DNA of 64,000 bases from Chloroflexi bacterium CFX6. Its GTDB lineage: Bacteria; Chloroflexota; Anaerolineae; Anaerolineales; Villigracilaceae. Under the pieces are notes generated by a model. The model ran no database searches. It was not told the origin of the DNA and worked only from the letters and a program-made list of their open reading frames with translations. Below, piece by piece: positions 16,379 to 25,800 of the stretch (the stretch's first letter is position 1; each line of letters opens with the position of its first letter). The position numbers and the translations under genes were made by a program. The DNA is taken from contig SZPG01000004.1 in the NCBI GenBank assembly GCA_030263595.1, positions 35,260-99,259 on the forward strand. The letters run 5' to 3'.

Positions 16379-17058
16379 TTGCAAAGCGCAAGCACCTTTT
16401 CGAAGACCTGTTCCGCGTTGAGATCGTTCGAGTTGATGACCACCGCGTCCGCCGCCGTCTTGAGCGGAGCCACGTGGCGGGTCGAGTCGATGCGGTCGCG
16501 TTCCAGCACTTTCGCAAGCACGTCCTCGTAGTTCACGTTTGCGCCGCGCGCGATCATTTCGTTGAACCTGCGTTTCGCGCGTTCCGCGGCGGTCGCGTCG
16601 AGGTAGATCTTCAGAGTCGCCTCGGGCAGGATGACCGTCCCGATGTCGCGTCCCACCATTACGACCCTCCCGCGCTGACCGATGCGCCTCTGCTGTTTGC
16701 TCAACGCCGCCCGCACGCCGGGGTAGGCGGAGACCACCGACACGTTCGCGTCCACGATGGGGAGGCGCGTCTCCCACGTGATGTCTTTTCCCGCCACCAG
16801 GACGTCGCAGACGCGTCCATCCGACTTCGAGGCTGGCGCGACGTCAATGGGCGTCGCCTCCGCCAGAGCCGTGACCTTCGCCTCGTCATGCACGTCAATG
16901 TCGTGATCCAGCGCGATCCACGTGATGGCGCGGTACATCACGCCGGTATCGAAGAAGAGATAATCGAGCGCTTTGGCGAGTTTCAACCCAAGCGTGGACT
17001 TGCCCGACGCGGCGGGACCGTCAATGGCGATGATGGAGGGAGGGGTTTTGTTTGTCAT
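16375..17058 (-). CDS. cmk: Cytidylate kinase
   Basis: A 227-residue enzyme that phosphorylates CMP and dCMP. It shows the P-loop IDGPAASGKST (about 11-21), FDTGVMYRAITW, the VGRDIGTVILP segment and the lid region TAAERAKRRF, as in Cmk. The start at 17058 is fixed by homology; the much longer upstream frame overlaps the GT39 gene and is not coding. It lies 2 nt after that gene. Confidence 0.95.
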   Translation of the reverse strand: MTNKTPPSIIAIDGPAASGKSTLGLKLAKALDYLFFDTGVMYRAITWIALDHDIDVHDEAKVTALAEATPIDVAPASKSDGRVCDVLVAGKDITWETRLPIVDANVSVVSAYPGVRAALSKQQRRIGQRGRVVMVGRDIGTVILPEATLKIYLDATAAERAKRRFNEMIARGANVNYEDVLAKVLERDRIDSTRHVAPLKTAADAVVINSNDLNAEQVFEKVLALCK

Positions 17059-17060
17059 GT

Positions 17061-18797
17061 TTACGGTTGTCCATTTCCACGCGCATCGGGGAATAAATCG
17101 TCGCGCGCCCAGAGGATGACGGTCTCGGTTTCGCGCGGCAACTGGCGATAGACCAGCCAGCGGAACCAGTCCGGTGTTTGGATTGTATTCCACGTTGGAG
17201 GCTGTCTCCAGGTGAAATCCTGTCCGCGATAGGCGGAGGGCAGACCCAATTCGTTCATCAACGGCGTGACGACGATGGGCGGCGCGTTCAACGGATCGAG
17301 GACGTTGACGACCTTTACGTCGTGGTTTCGCAGCGCCCATTCGAGGGCTGGCGAATCGATTCCCATTACGGTCACCGGCTGCGCCTCGATGTGGCCGCGG
17401 CTGAACAGGGACAGGTCGTTGATGGAGGCCATGAGCAGGTTCGCTTGCGCGGGCGGTTGATCCGGCGTCCATAATTCCACGCCGTTCGGGGTGCGCTGTC
17501 CGCTCGCGCCCCAGGCGGCGGCAAGCGTGTAGACGCCGAGGAACAAGGTGAACGACCACGTCGTTCCAAGCCGCGCCGTACGCAGCGACCAGCCGAACGC
17601 AACCAGACCGACGCAAAGCGCGAGGATAAGCGTCGCGCCGAACAAAACAGCATAGCGCGGTCCGAACGGCATTTCGATCACTCCTCCCAGGAACGGCAGG
17701 ACGGCGGGGGAGAACTGGTCGTAAGGGTTGAGTCCGATGTTGGCGACGTTGAACCAGATGTAAACGAGCAGGATCAGGATCGCGCCGGTCACCACGCCGA
17801 CCTCCACGCGTTCTTCGGGATGGATTTCGAACGCGCGCGAAAGTTCCTGCGCGGCGAGGATGAGCAAAGGGATGACGACCCACACGAGTTCGCTCATCTG
17901 GCGGTAAAAGACGGCGATCAACAATGAAAGTCCCAGCCAGATACCCAGCCGGACGTAACGCTTGCTTCCCAGGCGGAAGCCGCGGATCAACGCGAGGATC
18001 GCGAGGACGGCGCCCAGCGTTTCGTACGCGAGGAAGGCGAACAGCACGCGTCCCGGGCTGAAGACGGAGGCGGAGGTCCAGCCTCGAAGATAGGCGGGGA
18101 TCGAGTTGAACAACGCGCTGAGTCCGTTCGGGACGGTGAAGAAGAGGGTGCCGGCGAGGAGGAGGGTGGAAGCAAGAGCGATCAGCGTGTTGCGTCCCTG
18201 CGGGATACTTCGTAATGTTGCGTGGGGCGTGTTCGGCGTTGGGGGTTTGATCGTTCCGCGCAAAAAGAGGGAGGCGAGTCCAAGCGTCAGAACGCCGGAC
18301 CAGATCGAAGGTCCGGAGAGAAGCGCAAGGGCGGCGAAGATTCCGGCCGGGATGGCGCGTCCGTTCCGCCACATCCCCCAGGCGAAGAAGAGGAAGGTCG
18401 CCGCGAGGATCGTCCCGCTGGCTTGGCGCGAGAGGGCGACGAGGCTTGGGTCAATGGCGAGGAGGAAGGCAAGGATCAACGCCGGGAGCGGTTTGAGTTT
18501 GTCGCGGAAGTAGTATGGGGCAAAGACCAGCGCGCTCCCCGCGAGGGCAGGGATGAAACGCGCCATGAAGTTCGCGCTTTCGGTGACGAGGAAGAGGAGG
18601 CTGGTGAAAAGGATGTAGGCGGGCTGCGGGCCGAGGAGAGTTTGTTTCCCCTGCGCGAGGTGGAGGGCTTGCAGGGCGAACCGGGCTTCGGAATCGGCGA
18701 GGGGCGCCGCGCCGAGTTGGATGAGGCGGAACCCGAGGGCGATGAGGACAGCCAGCCCGTAGAGCCAGCCTTCATGTTTGAGGCGGGGGAAATTCAT
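17061..18797 (-). CDS. GT39/ArnT-like multi-pass membrane glycosyltransferase
   Basis: A 578-residue protein with about 11-12 hydrophobic segments. The first extracytoplasmic loop carries the acidic motif LADSEARFA expected of C-type glycosyltransferases (PMT/GT39 superfamily) that use polyprenyl-phosphate sugars, and the C-terminal part is soluble. Acceptor and sugar cannot be predicted. The region encoding about residues 192-203 (HATLRSIPQGRN) is a 31-nt repeat also found at 30166, so repeat DNA has been read in frame here. Confidence 0.75.
   Translation of the reverse strand: MNFPRLKHEGWLYGLAVLIALGFRLIQLGAAPLADSEARFALQALHLAQGKQTLLGPQPAYILFTSLLFLVTESANFMARFIPALAGSALVFAPYYFRDKLKPLPALILAFLLAIDPSLVALSRQASGTILAATFLFFAWGMWRNGRAIPAGIFAALALLSGPSIWSGVLTLGLASLFLRGTIKPPTPNTPHATLRSIPQGRNTLIALASTLLLAGTLFFTVPNGLSALFNSIPAYLRGWTSASVFSPGRVLFAFLAYETLGAVLAILALIRGFRLGSKRYVRLGIWLGLSLLIAVFYRQMSELVWVVIPLLILAAQELSRAFEIHPEERVEVGVVTGAILILLVYIWFNVANIGLNPYDQFSPAVLPFLGGVIEMPFGPRYAVLFGATLILALCVGLVAFGWSLRTARLGTTWSFTLFLGVYTLAAAWGASGQRTPNGVELWTPDQPPAQANLLMASINDLSLFSRGHIEAQPVTVMGIDSPALEWALRNHDVKVVNVLDPLNAPPIVVTPLMNELGLPSAYRGQDFTWRQPPTWNTIQTPDWFRWLVYRQLPRETETVILWARDDLFPDARGNGQP
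18194..18224. repeat. 31-nt direct repeat, copy A (in coding sequence)
   Basis: The 31 bases are identical to 30166-30196. Here they sit in frame inside the GT39 gene and encode the linker HATLRSIPQG between membrane segments. The contained core is CTGCGGGATACTTCG. Confidence 0.85.
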
Positions 18798-18884
18798 GGG
18801 GATATTTTACCCTTATTGCATGTTGCATGATGCAGGGAGATGGAAAGTGATTTGTGTTAAAATTTGTTTCCGTTGAGGTGTTCT

Positions 18885-19178
18885 ATGAATTTTTCGGTAA
18901 GAACAAAATCGTCCAAATATGAAAAGGGCAGCGTCCGCAACGCATTGTCTTTTGCGTTGAGCAGCGCCAGGTCGAATGCGCGCCAGCGTCTGACGCATTA
19001 CACCGGCGTCTGCAAAAAATTCGAGAAGAAGCATAAGATGTCGTCGGAAAAATTCATGGAGCAATTCGAGTCCGGCAAACTCGGCGACGAGCAGGAATTC
19101 TTCGACTGGTACGCCGCCGCGCGTGGATTAATGTTGTGGCGCGAGCGGTATGAAATTCTTTCGGGGGTTTCCGTTTGA
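18885..19178 (+). CDS. Putative antitoxin partner of the TumE-like protein
   Basis: A 97-residue protein starting at the ATG at 18885 with a GAGGTG ribosome site. The N-terminal half is basic and helical; the C-terminal half has the pattern KKFEKKHKMSSEKFMEQFE then GELGD-like (GKLGDEQEFFDWYAA), which resembles small ORFs found next to DUF6516/TumE genes. Its stop overlaps the next gene's start by 3 nt. It is probably the antitoxin of the pair; the call depends on the neighbour. Confidence 0.6.
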   Translation: MNFSVRTKSSKYEKGSVRNALSFALSSARSNARQRLTHYTGVCKKFEKKHKMSSEKFMEQFESGKLGDEQEFFDWYAAARGLMLWRERYEILSGVSV

Positions 19179-19546
19179 AATCCCGCGCGTATTACGCCAG
19201 TGTGCAGAAGGCGATCCTTGCCGCGCCGCTTGTCATTCAAATGCGCATCTCCTTCGATGAAATCTCGGAGGAGGAGTGTTACATCAAAGGGGAAATTACG
19301 TTTAACGGCGGATATGTACTTCACATCGCTGAATATGTCGTAACAGAGCCGGAGTTCAAGAGACTGAAGTATCGTTTTCACTTTCAAAAATCCAACGGTC
19401 AGATGGTTGTCCGTTGGGATAACTCGCCGCATCATCCCGAGGTCGAGTCGCATCCAGACCATGTCCATATTGGGAAAAAGGTCAGGGCAACTCATCCGAT
19501 GGACATTCCACAGGCGCTGGATGCTGTGTCGTCATTCATCGAGTGA
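19175..19546 (+). CDS. TumE/DUF6516-like toxin protein
   Basis: A 123-residue protein with a TTG start overlapping the upstream gene. It shows the TumE/DUF6516 layout: EY-rich strands, LKYRFHFQ, then VVRWDNSPHH and HVHIGKKV, a conserved Trp-Asp-Asn plus His-rich region. It forms a plus-strand toxin-antitoxin-like pair isolated among minus-strand genes. The family assignment comes from memory of the motif pattern; the target is unknown. Confidence 0.6.
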   Translation: MKSRAYYASVQKAILAAPLVIQMRISFDEISEEECYIKGEITFNGGYVLHIAEYVVTEPEFKRLKYRFHFQKSNGQMVVRWDNSPHHPEVESHPDHVHIGKKVRATHPMDIPQALDAVSSFIE

Positions 19547-19699
19547 GTTTTGCTGACGAGTGATTTGTTCCAAAGGTTTCTCGATCCAAATTTAAGAACC
19601 CACAGGAATTTCATCCTTTTGTGTGTCGAGTATCAAAATCAAGTGGATGAATGAATGTGTTCCCAGGGGAATGGTAAACTTCCCGGACGCCTCACAGTA

Positions 19700-22306
19700 T
19701 CAAGGCGCCTCGTAAATCGTGACGTTCCCCTGCCGGAAGACGGGCTCGAGAAAGTTGTTGAACTTCTCCTCGTTCACGCGGTAGGACTGGCGCTCGAGGT
19801 TCCCCACGACGACGTAACGGACGTTGTACTGTTCGAGCAGGGTCTGCGTGTCCTGCCAGTTGGGGGTGGTATAGAGGGTTTCGATATCCTGCGCGCGCCG
19901 GTCGAGGAGACCGCGGAAATCCGAGCCGCGCCATTGTCCTTCGTGATTGCCCCAGCCCAAAACGGTGGGCAGCCCGCTGTAGATGGAGATGCGCCCATAG
20001 CTGGAATACGGGTTGCCGGTCGCCTCGAGGATGACCCCGTCCGGCGCGGACCTCAGCCAGAGGATGGCGGCGGCTTCATCGGGGTTCTCGCGCTGGACGC
20101 GGTCGAAGTCGTCGAGGGTGAATCCATGCGGCGGTTTGAAGTTGTTCGCCTTGTTGGGGAAGGCAAGCGCGGGATAGGTCAAGCCGACGATCAGGACGAT
20201 AACAAGGATAATGCTGAAAATGTTATTTGCAAATCCACGCGCCCTGAGCGGAGGGTCGAATGATTTTCGAGACCCGAAGTCGAAGGGGCGAAGCAGGACA
20301 GCCGTCCCGCAGGCGGAGGCGACGCTCAACAAAATCCACGCCTGATAATAGAACTTGAAGATGGTATTGATGCGGTATCCAAAGTTGTCGCGCAGGTAAA
20401 GGTAATCGGGACCGAGGATGAGGAGAACGCCCAGGACGATGAGCAGAAGGACGAAAGTGGAATGTTTACCCCGGGCATGGTCGAAGGGCGGGGAGTGGAG
20501 AGTGGAAAGTGGAAAGTGGGGAGTGGAATCGCTGTCGGGTTGCCTGTGGCTTGAAAGCAAAAATGCCAGGGCGGGGATCAAAAGAGCCAGCAGGGTGAGC
20601 AGGCTTCCAATGTGACCGAGGCGGCGCGCGAAACTATCGGCAAGGAAGGCGCCTGCATCGCGCTGCTGCGAATCCAGAAGGGGCTGGACGATTTCCGGGC
20701 GCAGCCGGTAGGCGGCGAAACCGAGCGCCAGCATCGCCGCGAGGAGCAGGATCACGATGCCGAGCGAAATCGCAACCCCACCACTCCAGCGCGCCGGCGT
20801 TCCCGCGCGCCACAGATGGATCAGCCACGCGAAGATCGGGACGAACAGCGCGCCCCACATCACCCACAAATGCGCGCCGCGCGTGATGTACATAAAATTC
20901 GGGACGACGCCGCCCGCCTGTGAATCGAACCCGATGAAGAACGGCAGATAAAGGATGTAGGCTGTGACGAGGACCGGGACGCCGAACAGCAGGACATCCT
21001 CGAATCTTTCCCAGCCCCAGCCTGCTTCGTGGACCCGAGCTAGCGCGTAACTGAAAACGATCAGCGCCGCGGCCGGCAGGATGTCCCACGTGTTGAGGAA
21101 CGCCATGCCGCCCAGCATGAACGCCGCAAGGAAGAAACCCGTTTTGCCGATGTGCAGTTCGCCGACGCGCAGGTGGATCCGCCCGCGAAAACCGCCGAGG
21201 AATAAATTCAACGCGATCGCGATCGCCAATAAAAAGAACGGGATCGCCAGCACGTGCGGATGCAAATCGCCGAGCAGAAACGAAAACGCCGGGAATTCGT
21301 CAATCGCCTCGAGCGGATTCCCCAGCAGATCGTAATCCTGCACGACGCGCGAGGCGCGCCACCACCACCAGGAGCGGTCGGGGAACCATCCCAGCGGTTG
21401 CGCGGGCGCCTGGCTCAATTCCTTCATGTCGAGCCACGTCCAGAAGTTATTGGTTGTCAGGTTGGGTTGCCAGAATCTTCCATTAATGTCTTTAAGCCAC
21501 AACCAAAACCTGGATGTGTTATCAGACCAAAACCATCCGCGTCTGTGAAGGACTTCGAGGAAACCTTCGACGTTGGAAACGAGGAGGAGGAAGAGGGGAG
21601 CGAGCAGGGAATTTACGATTGGTTTTTGACCTTCGACCTTCGACCTTTGATTCGACAACAGGTTATACAAAATCCCATACGCGCCGACCGCGCTGAGGGC
21701 GAAGATCAGCGCCAGCATGAGGTTGAACGCCATCGTCGCATGGACGCCGGTGAACTTCGCGAGCATGGCGGTCATCACGTAGCCGAAGTAGTAATACGAG
21801 ATCGAATACCCCGAAAGCCACAGGTCGCGCGGCGGGAATGTGGGCGAGTTCATGATGCCGTTGATGAACATCAATTCCATCGGTTTTTCGGTGCCGAAGA
21901 TCTCCGGGTTCGCCGAACGGAAAAAGGCGAACAACCCGAAGGCGAGGAGGAAGAGGAGTTCGGTCGTGAGAACAAGGCTGAAATTTTCCCGCACCCATTG
22001 GACAATTGACGGTGGACGGTGGACGGTGGACGGTTCATCGGTCTGTGGTCTGCGGTCTACGGTCGTGAATGCCCAGGCGCTCAAACCGATCAAGACGAAC
22101 AATGCCAGCAACAGACCTCCCGCGTCGTTCTGCGCGATGCCGAGCGAGGAGGACAGCCAGAAGACGTATCCCCAGACCAGCAGGCTGAAGGCGCGCGAAA
22201 GGGTGTAGCCGCGATCCGCCAGCGCGGGGAAGAGACGATACGCCAGCGGGAACGCGATCCAGCCGAGGAGGGTGAGGAGGAGGTACCAGGAGAGGAAGGA
22301 AGACAT
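19700..22306 (-). CDS. DUF2298 (chlor_Arch_YYY) polytopic membrane protein
   Basis: An 868-residue protein with about 14-16 membrane segments. The family hallmark is clear around residues 133-185: GTEKPMELMFINGIM, PTFPPRDLWLSGYSISYYY and FGYVMTAMLAKFTG. A C-terminal extracytoplasmic domain contains SGLPTVLGWGNHE. The family is mainly Chloroflexota and archaea and is thought to act in surface glycan assembly, without proven biochemistry. Three low-complexity repeat tracts are translated in frame in its loops (about residues 86-100, 218-230 and 595-610). Confidence 0.88.
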   Translation of the reverse strand: MSSFLSWYLLLTLLGWIAFPLAYRLFPALADRGYTLSRAFSLLVWGYVFWLSSSLGIAQNDAGGLLLALFVLIGLSAWAFTTVDRRPQTDEPSTVHRPPSIVQWVRENFSLVLTTELLFLLAFGLFAFFRSANPEIFGTEKPMELMFINGIMNSPTFPPRDLWLSGYSISYYYFGYVMTAMLAKFTGVHATMAFNLMLALIFALSAVGAYGILYNLLSNQRSKVEGQKPIVNSLLAPLFLLLVSNVEGFLEVLHRRGWFWSDNTSRFWLWLKDINGRFWQPNLTTNNFWTWLDMKELSQAPAQPLGWFPDRSWWWWRASRVVQDYDLLGNPLEAIDEFPAFSFLLGDLHPHVLAIPFFLLAIAIALNLFLGGFRGRIHLRVGELHIGKTGFFLAAFMLGGMAFLNTWDILPAAALIVFSYALARVHEAGWGWERFEDVLLFGVPVLVTAYILYLPFFIGFDSQAGGVVPNFMYITRGAHLWVMWGALFVPIFAWLIHLWRAGTPARWSGGVAISLGIVILLLAAMLALGFAAYRLRPEIVQPLLDSQQRDAGAFLADSFARRLGHIGSLLTLLALLIPALAFLLSSHRQPDSDSTPHFPLSTLHSPPFDHARGKHSTFVLLLIVLGVLLILGPDYLYLRDNFGYRINTIFKFYYQAWILLSVASACGTAVLLRPFDFGSRKSFDPPLRARGFANNIFSIILVIVLIVGLTYPALAFPNKANNFKPPHGFTLDDFDRVQRENPDEAAAILWLRSAPDGVILEATGNPYSSYGRISIYSGLPTVLGWGNHEGQWRGSDFRGLLDRRAQDIETLYTTPNWQDTQTLLEQYNVRYVVVGNLERQSYRVNEEKFNNFLEPVFRQGNVTIYEAP
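20490..20528. repeat. GGAAAGT-type tandem repeat within the DUF2298 gene
   Basis: About five imperfect copies of a 7-8-nt unit (GGAAAGTG/GGAGAGTG). On the coding strand it reads as a Pro-Leu-Ser-Thr/His-Phe linker. The same unit forms the longer array at 27083. Confidence 0.75.
21622..21652. repeat. CCTTCGA-type tandem repeat within the DUF2298 gene
   Basis: Three near-identical copies of a 9-nt unit (GACCTTCGA) read in frame, giving the hydrophilic stretch QRSKVEGQK between membrane segments. Confidence 0.7.
22007..22066. repeat. GGTGGAC-type tandem repeat within the DUF2298 gene
   Basis: Four copies of a 7-nt unit (GGTGGAC) are followed by degenerate GGTCTGC/GGTCTAC copies. On the coding strand it gives a Thr-Val-His/Asp-Arg-Arg-Pro linker. 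The same unit recurs at 26862-26891 in another giant membrane gene. Confidence 0.75.
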
Positions 22307-22393
22307 TGGATACTTCGACAGGCTTAGTACAAGTTTACGATTGGCGATCGGCGGTGGTCGAGTAGCGGGCGTATCGAGACCACAGATAAGTCT

Positions 22394-22750
22394 TTAGAGG
22401 TCCGGCATTTGGAACGCGCCGGTGGAGTCGAACACGAAATCGAACACGTACACGACCGCGTCCAGGTTGATGGGACCGTACACGTGCGGGAAGAGGTCTC
22501 CGGGGAGGACGCCGGGGGGTGGAGTCCCGCCGGAGGGAGGCTCCCAATTCAAGGTCGAGGAAAGACGCGCCGGTTCGATCACGAGCAGGACGAGTCCGCT
22601 TTGTCCCTTGTAGAATTTCTCGGCGACCGGCAGGACCTGTGTGAGGGTCGAACAATGGATGAAACCTTCGGTCTGCAAACTCCCGGCGGTGTATGCGCCT
22701 TTTTCCCCGGCTGCATTCCAAGCCGTTCGGGTCGTAATGTGGAAGATCAT
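22394..22750 (-). CDS. DUF952-family protein
   Basis: A 118-residue cytoplasmic protein starting MIFHITTRTAW at 22750. It has the DUF952 pattern: an initial I-x-H-I-x strand, GFIHCSTLTQVL, then VLLVIEPARL and FPHVYGPINLDAVV. The family's biochemical role is unknown. It lies between two DUF2298 genes on the same strand, 56 nt after the larger one. Confidence 0.85.
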   Translation of the reverse strand: MIFHITTRTAWNAAGEKGAYTAGSLQTEGFIHCSTLTQVLPVAEKFYKGQSGLVLLVIEPARLSSTLNWEPPSGGTPPPGVLPGDLFPHVYGPINLDAVVYVFDFVFDSTGAFQMPDL

Positions 22751-22806
22751 GGTATTCCTTTTCACGTACCGCGACACTGCGAAGCGCGTCGCGGTACGAA
22801 TCAATA

Positions 22807-25800
22807 TCACGGCGTCACTTCGTAAATGACCGTTTGTCCGTCGCGATAGACCGCGCGCCAGTACTTGCCGTCGTAATGACGGAATTTGGCGATGCCTTCG
22901 GGCGAATACGCGGCGCGTTCGAGTTGACCGACGATAATATATCTTACGTCGTATTTTTCGAGGAAGTCGCTGGCGAATTCGATTTCCGCGCTGTTGTAGA
23001 ATTCGCCGACCTCGTTCACGCGGTCCTGCACCTGGGTGGAGGTGAAGACGCGCTGCTGGCGCTGATGCCAATTCCAGCCGACGACGCCGGGCAGACCGGT
23101 GTAAATGGTGAAGCGCGTGCACCAGCGGTATTCGGGACAGTTCGCCTCCACGATGACCGGCGATCCCTGCGCGTTATCCTGCATCCAGCGGATGGCGCGG
23201 TAATCCTCGATCAGGTCGAGGCGTTGACCGAAATCGTCGTACTGCGCGTACTGCATGAAGGTCATCGAGTCGAGCGTGTGCGGGGCTTCGGCGACCCAGC
23301 GGTCGCGGATCTTGCCGGATATGCCGGTCACGGTGAACAACATCGCGACGGAGATCAACACGATCGTCGCGGTCTGCCAGAAGACGCGCCAGCCGGGAAG
23401 CCACTTGAAGAAAGCGGGCAAAGTCCACGCCAGCGCGGCGCCCGCGCTCGCGGCGAGCATGAGCCACGCCTGCAAATAGAATTTGAAGATCGTGTTCTGC
23501 CGCCCGATGTCGCCGCGCACCACGACCACCTCCACGAGGATGGTGATGAACATCGCCGTGCCGATCAGGAACAGCGCGAAGCGCTTTGCATCGCTCAGAT
23601 GCGGATTCAACAATAACACGCCCGCCCACGCCGCGAGCGGCAGCGCGATCCAACCGACGCTGGCGCCAACGAACTGCAACGCCAGCAGCGCCACCACGAG
23701 AGCCACCAGCGCGCCTTCGATCAATAGTTGATACGGCTTGAGGTTTTTCAATGCGGAGAGCGGCGTAAGCCGCATCCATTCGCGCGTCTCCCAAACCATC
23801 CACGAAGTCACGATGAACAGGAACACGCCCCACATCGTAAGATAAGACGCGATGGGCGTAAACGGTCCCTTCCACGGTTCGAGCGCGCTATACGCCTGGC
23901 TGTACCATACGCGATACGGTTCGTACATGAAACGCGAGAGCAGATACAACGCGCCGACCGCGCCAATTGCCAGGGCGATGCGTTTGACGAGATCCAAATC
24001 GGAATACCGCAAAATGGAATAGCCCAACGCGACGACGCAGAGCAAAAGATAAGTGTACGTGTCGGACAGGTTGGTGGGATACACCGCGCCGACGATCAGA
24101 CCGCCGATCACGAGTCCCAGCCCCGCCGACGCCTGATTCTTCCACCTCCCGCGCGCCGCCACCGCTGACAGCGCCCAACCGATGGCGAGCAGGGCAATCG
24201 GCATGACGATCATGTGCGCGTGCAGGTCGCTGTAGAGGAAGGTGAAGAGGGGAAATTCGGTGATCGAGTTATCCGGTCCGGGCGGGACGACGCGGCTCGG
24301 GTTCCAGTACCAGTCTCCGGGTCCGATGGGAAGCGAGATGCCTTTGAGGGTCATCAGGAATCCCTGCCACGCCCAGGTCAATCGCTGAACGAGGTTTGCC
24401 TCCCAACTGAACGCGCCCGCCGCGCCGAGTTGCTGCATTTTCTGGTAGAGGAGTTGAAGCGTGCCGAGGTTGCCGAGGAGGATGGCGAGGAGGGAGGCGG
24501 AGAGACCGGCAATCAAGGATGAAGGATGAAGGATGAAGGATGAAGACTCGCCCTCACCCTCCGCCCTCTCCCGCTGGGAGAGGGGACTCGAGAGAAGATT
24601 CCAACCGATGGAAAATGCACTAATACCAACTGTGGCAAACAAGGTCGGCAGGATAAAGTTGTAAGCAATGGATGGGACGATGCCGAGCAGTTTGACGGGC
24701 GTGCCGACGATGACGAAGCCGTAGTAGTAGTAGTTGATGTAGCCGCCCGCAAACCACGGATCGTACGGCGGGAAGGACGTGCTTTTGATGACCGCGTTGA
24801 AATACGAGAAGTCCATCGGGCGCTCGCCGCCCTTGGCGGGATGCCACAGGTCGGGGTTGCCGAGGCGGATGAGCAGGTCAATGAGAAAGAAGGCGAGGAA
24901 CAAGCCTTCGATCATCAGGAAGTACGCGCGTTTGCTCCTCCATTCTCCGCGCAGTTCGTCGCGTTGGATGTAGGCAAGGATCGCGCCGATCAGGAGGACG
25001 AGACCGAAGACGACCGCAATGGTGGCGCGCGTGTAGGGAATCTCGAGCGAGCCAGCCAGCCAGGCGAGGTAGGCGAAGAGAACCAGTCCCAGCGCGCGGC
25101 TGAGTGGATAGCCTTTGTCTGCCAGACCGGGCATGGCGAGGCGGATGATCGGGTAGACAGCCAGCCCCAGAATGAAAATGAAGATGTACCAAATGACCAA
25201 CCCGAGAATTGGATATTTGTTCTGGAGCCAGTCGTAATCGAACAGCTGAGACCACGTGCCGCCGGCGCGCTGACTGGCGAGTCTGTCCGCGGGGAGGAGC
25301 AGGCTGGAGTAATCGTCGAACTGGCGCGGCGTGAGGCGGACGACTTTGCCCAGGTCAACGGCGCTGAGCGTTGCGCGGACCTGTGCGGCGTCGAAGTCCG
25401 CGTTCTTTTTGAAGATGAAGACCTTCGGATGATCGTAAAAGGTGAACGCTTCCTCCGCGTACTGGTCGTTGATCTGAATTTCGCCGAGGAGGGGGAGGTC
25501 GAGTTTGGGAAAGGTCTCGAAGACCGCGACCAAATCAAAGCCGAGCCTGCCTTCGTAATCTCCCGGCTTCGCTGCGTGGTAACACGCGATGATGTCCGCG
25601 CCGAAGGGACAGCCCATCAGTTCGCGGTAGTACAGCGTGGTGAGGGGGTAACGCTCCGGCAGGCGCGTGATCTGCGCGTATTGGTGGTTGGTGGGGATGA
25701 AGATGTAATCCCCTTCGCTGAGGACATCCACGAAGCGATTGAGTTTGTCCTCGTTGTCGTCCCAATAGACTTGCAGGTTCAGGTCGCCGCGATAGATGCC

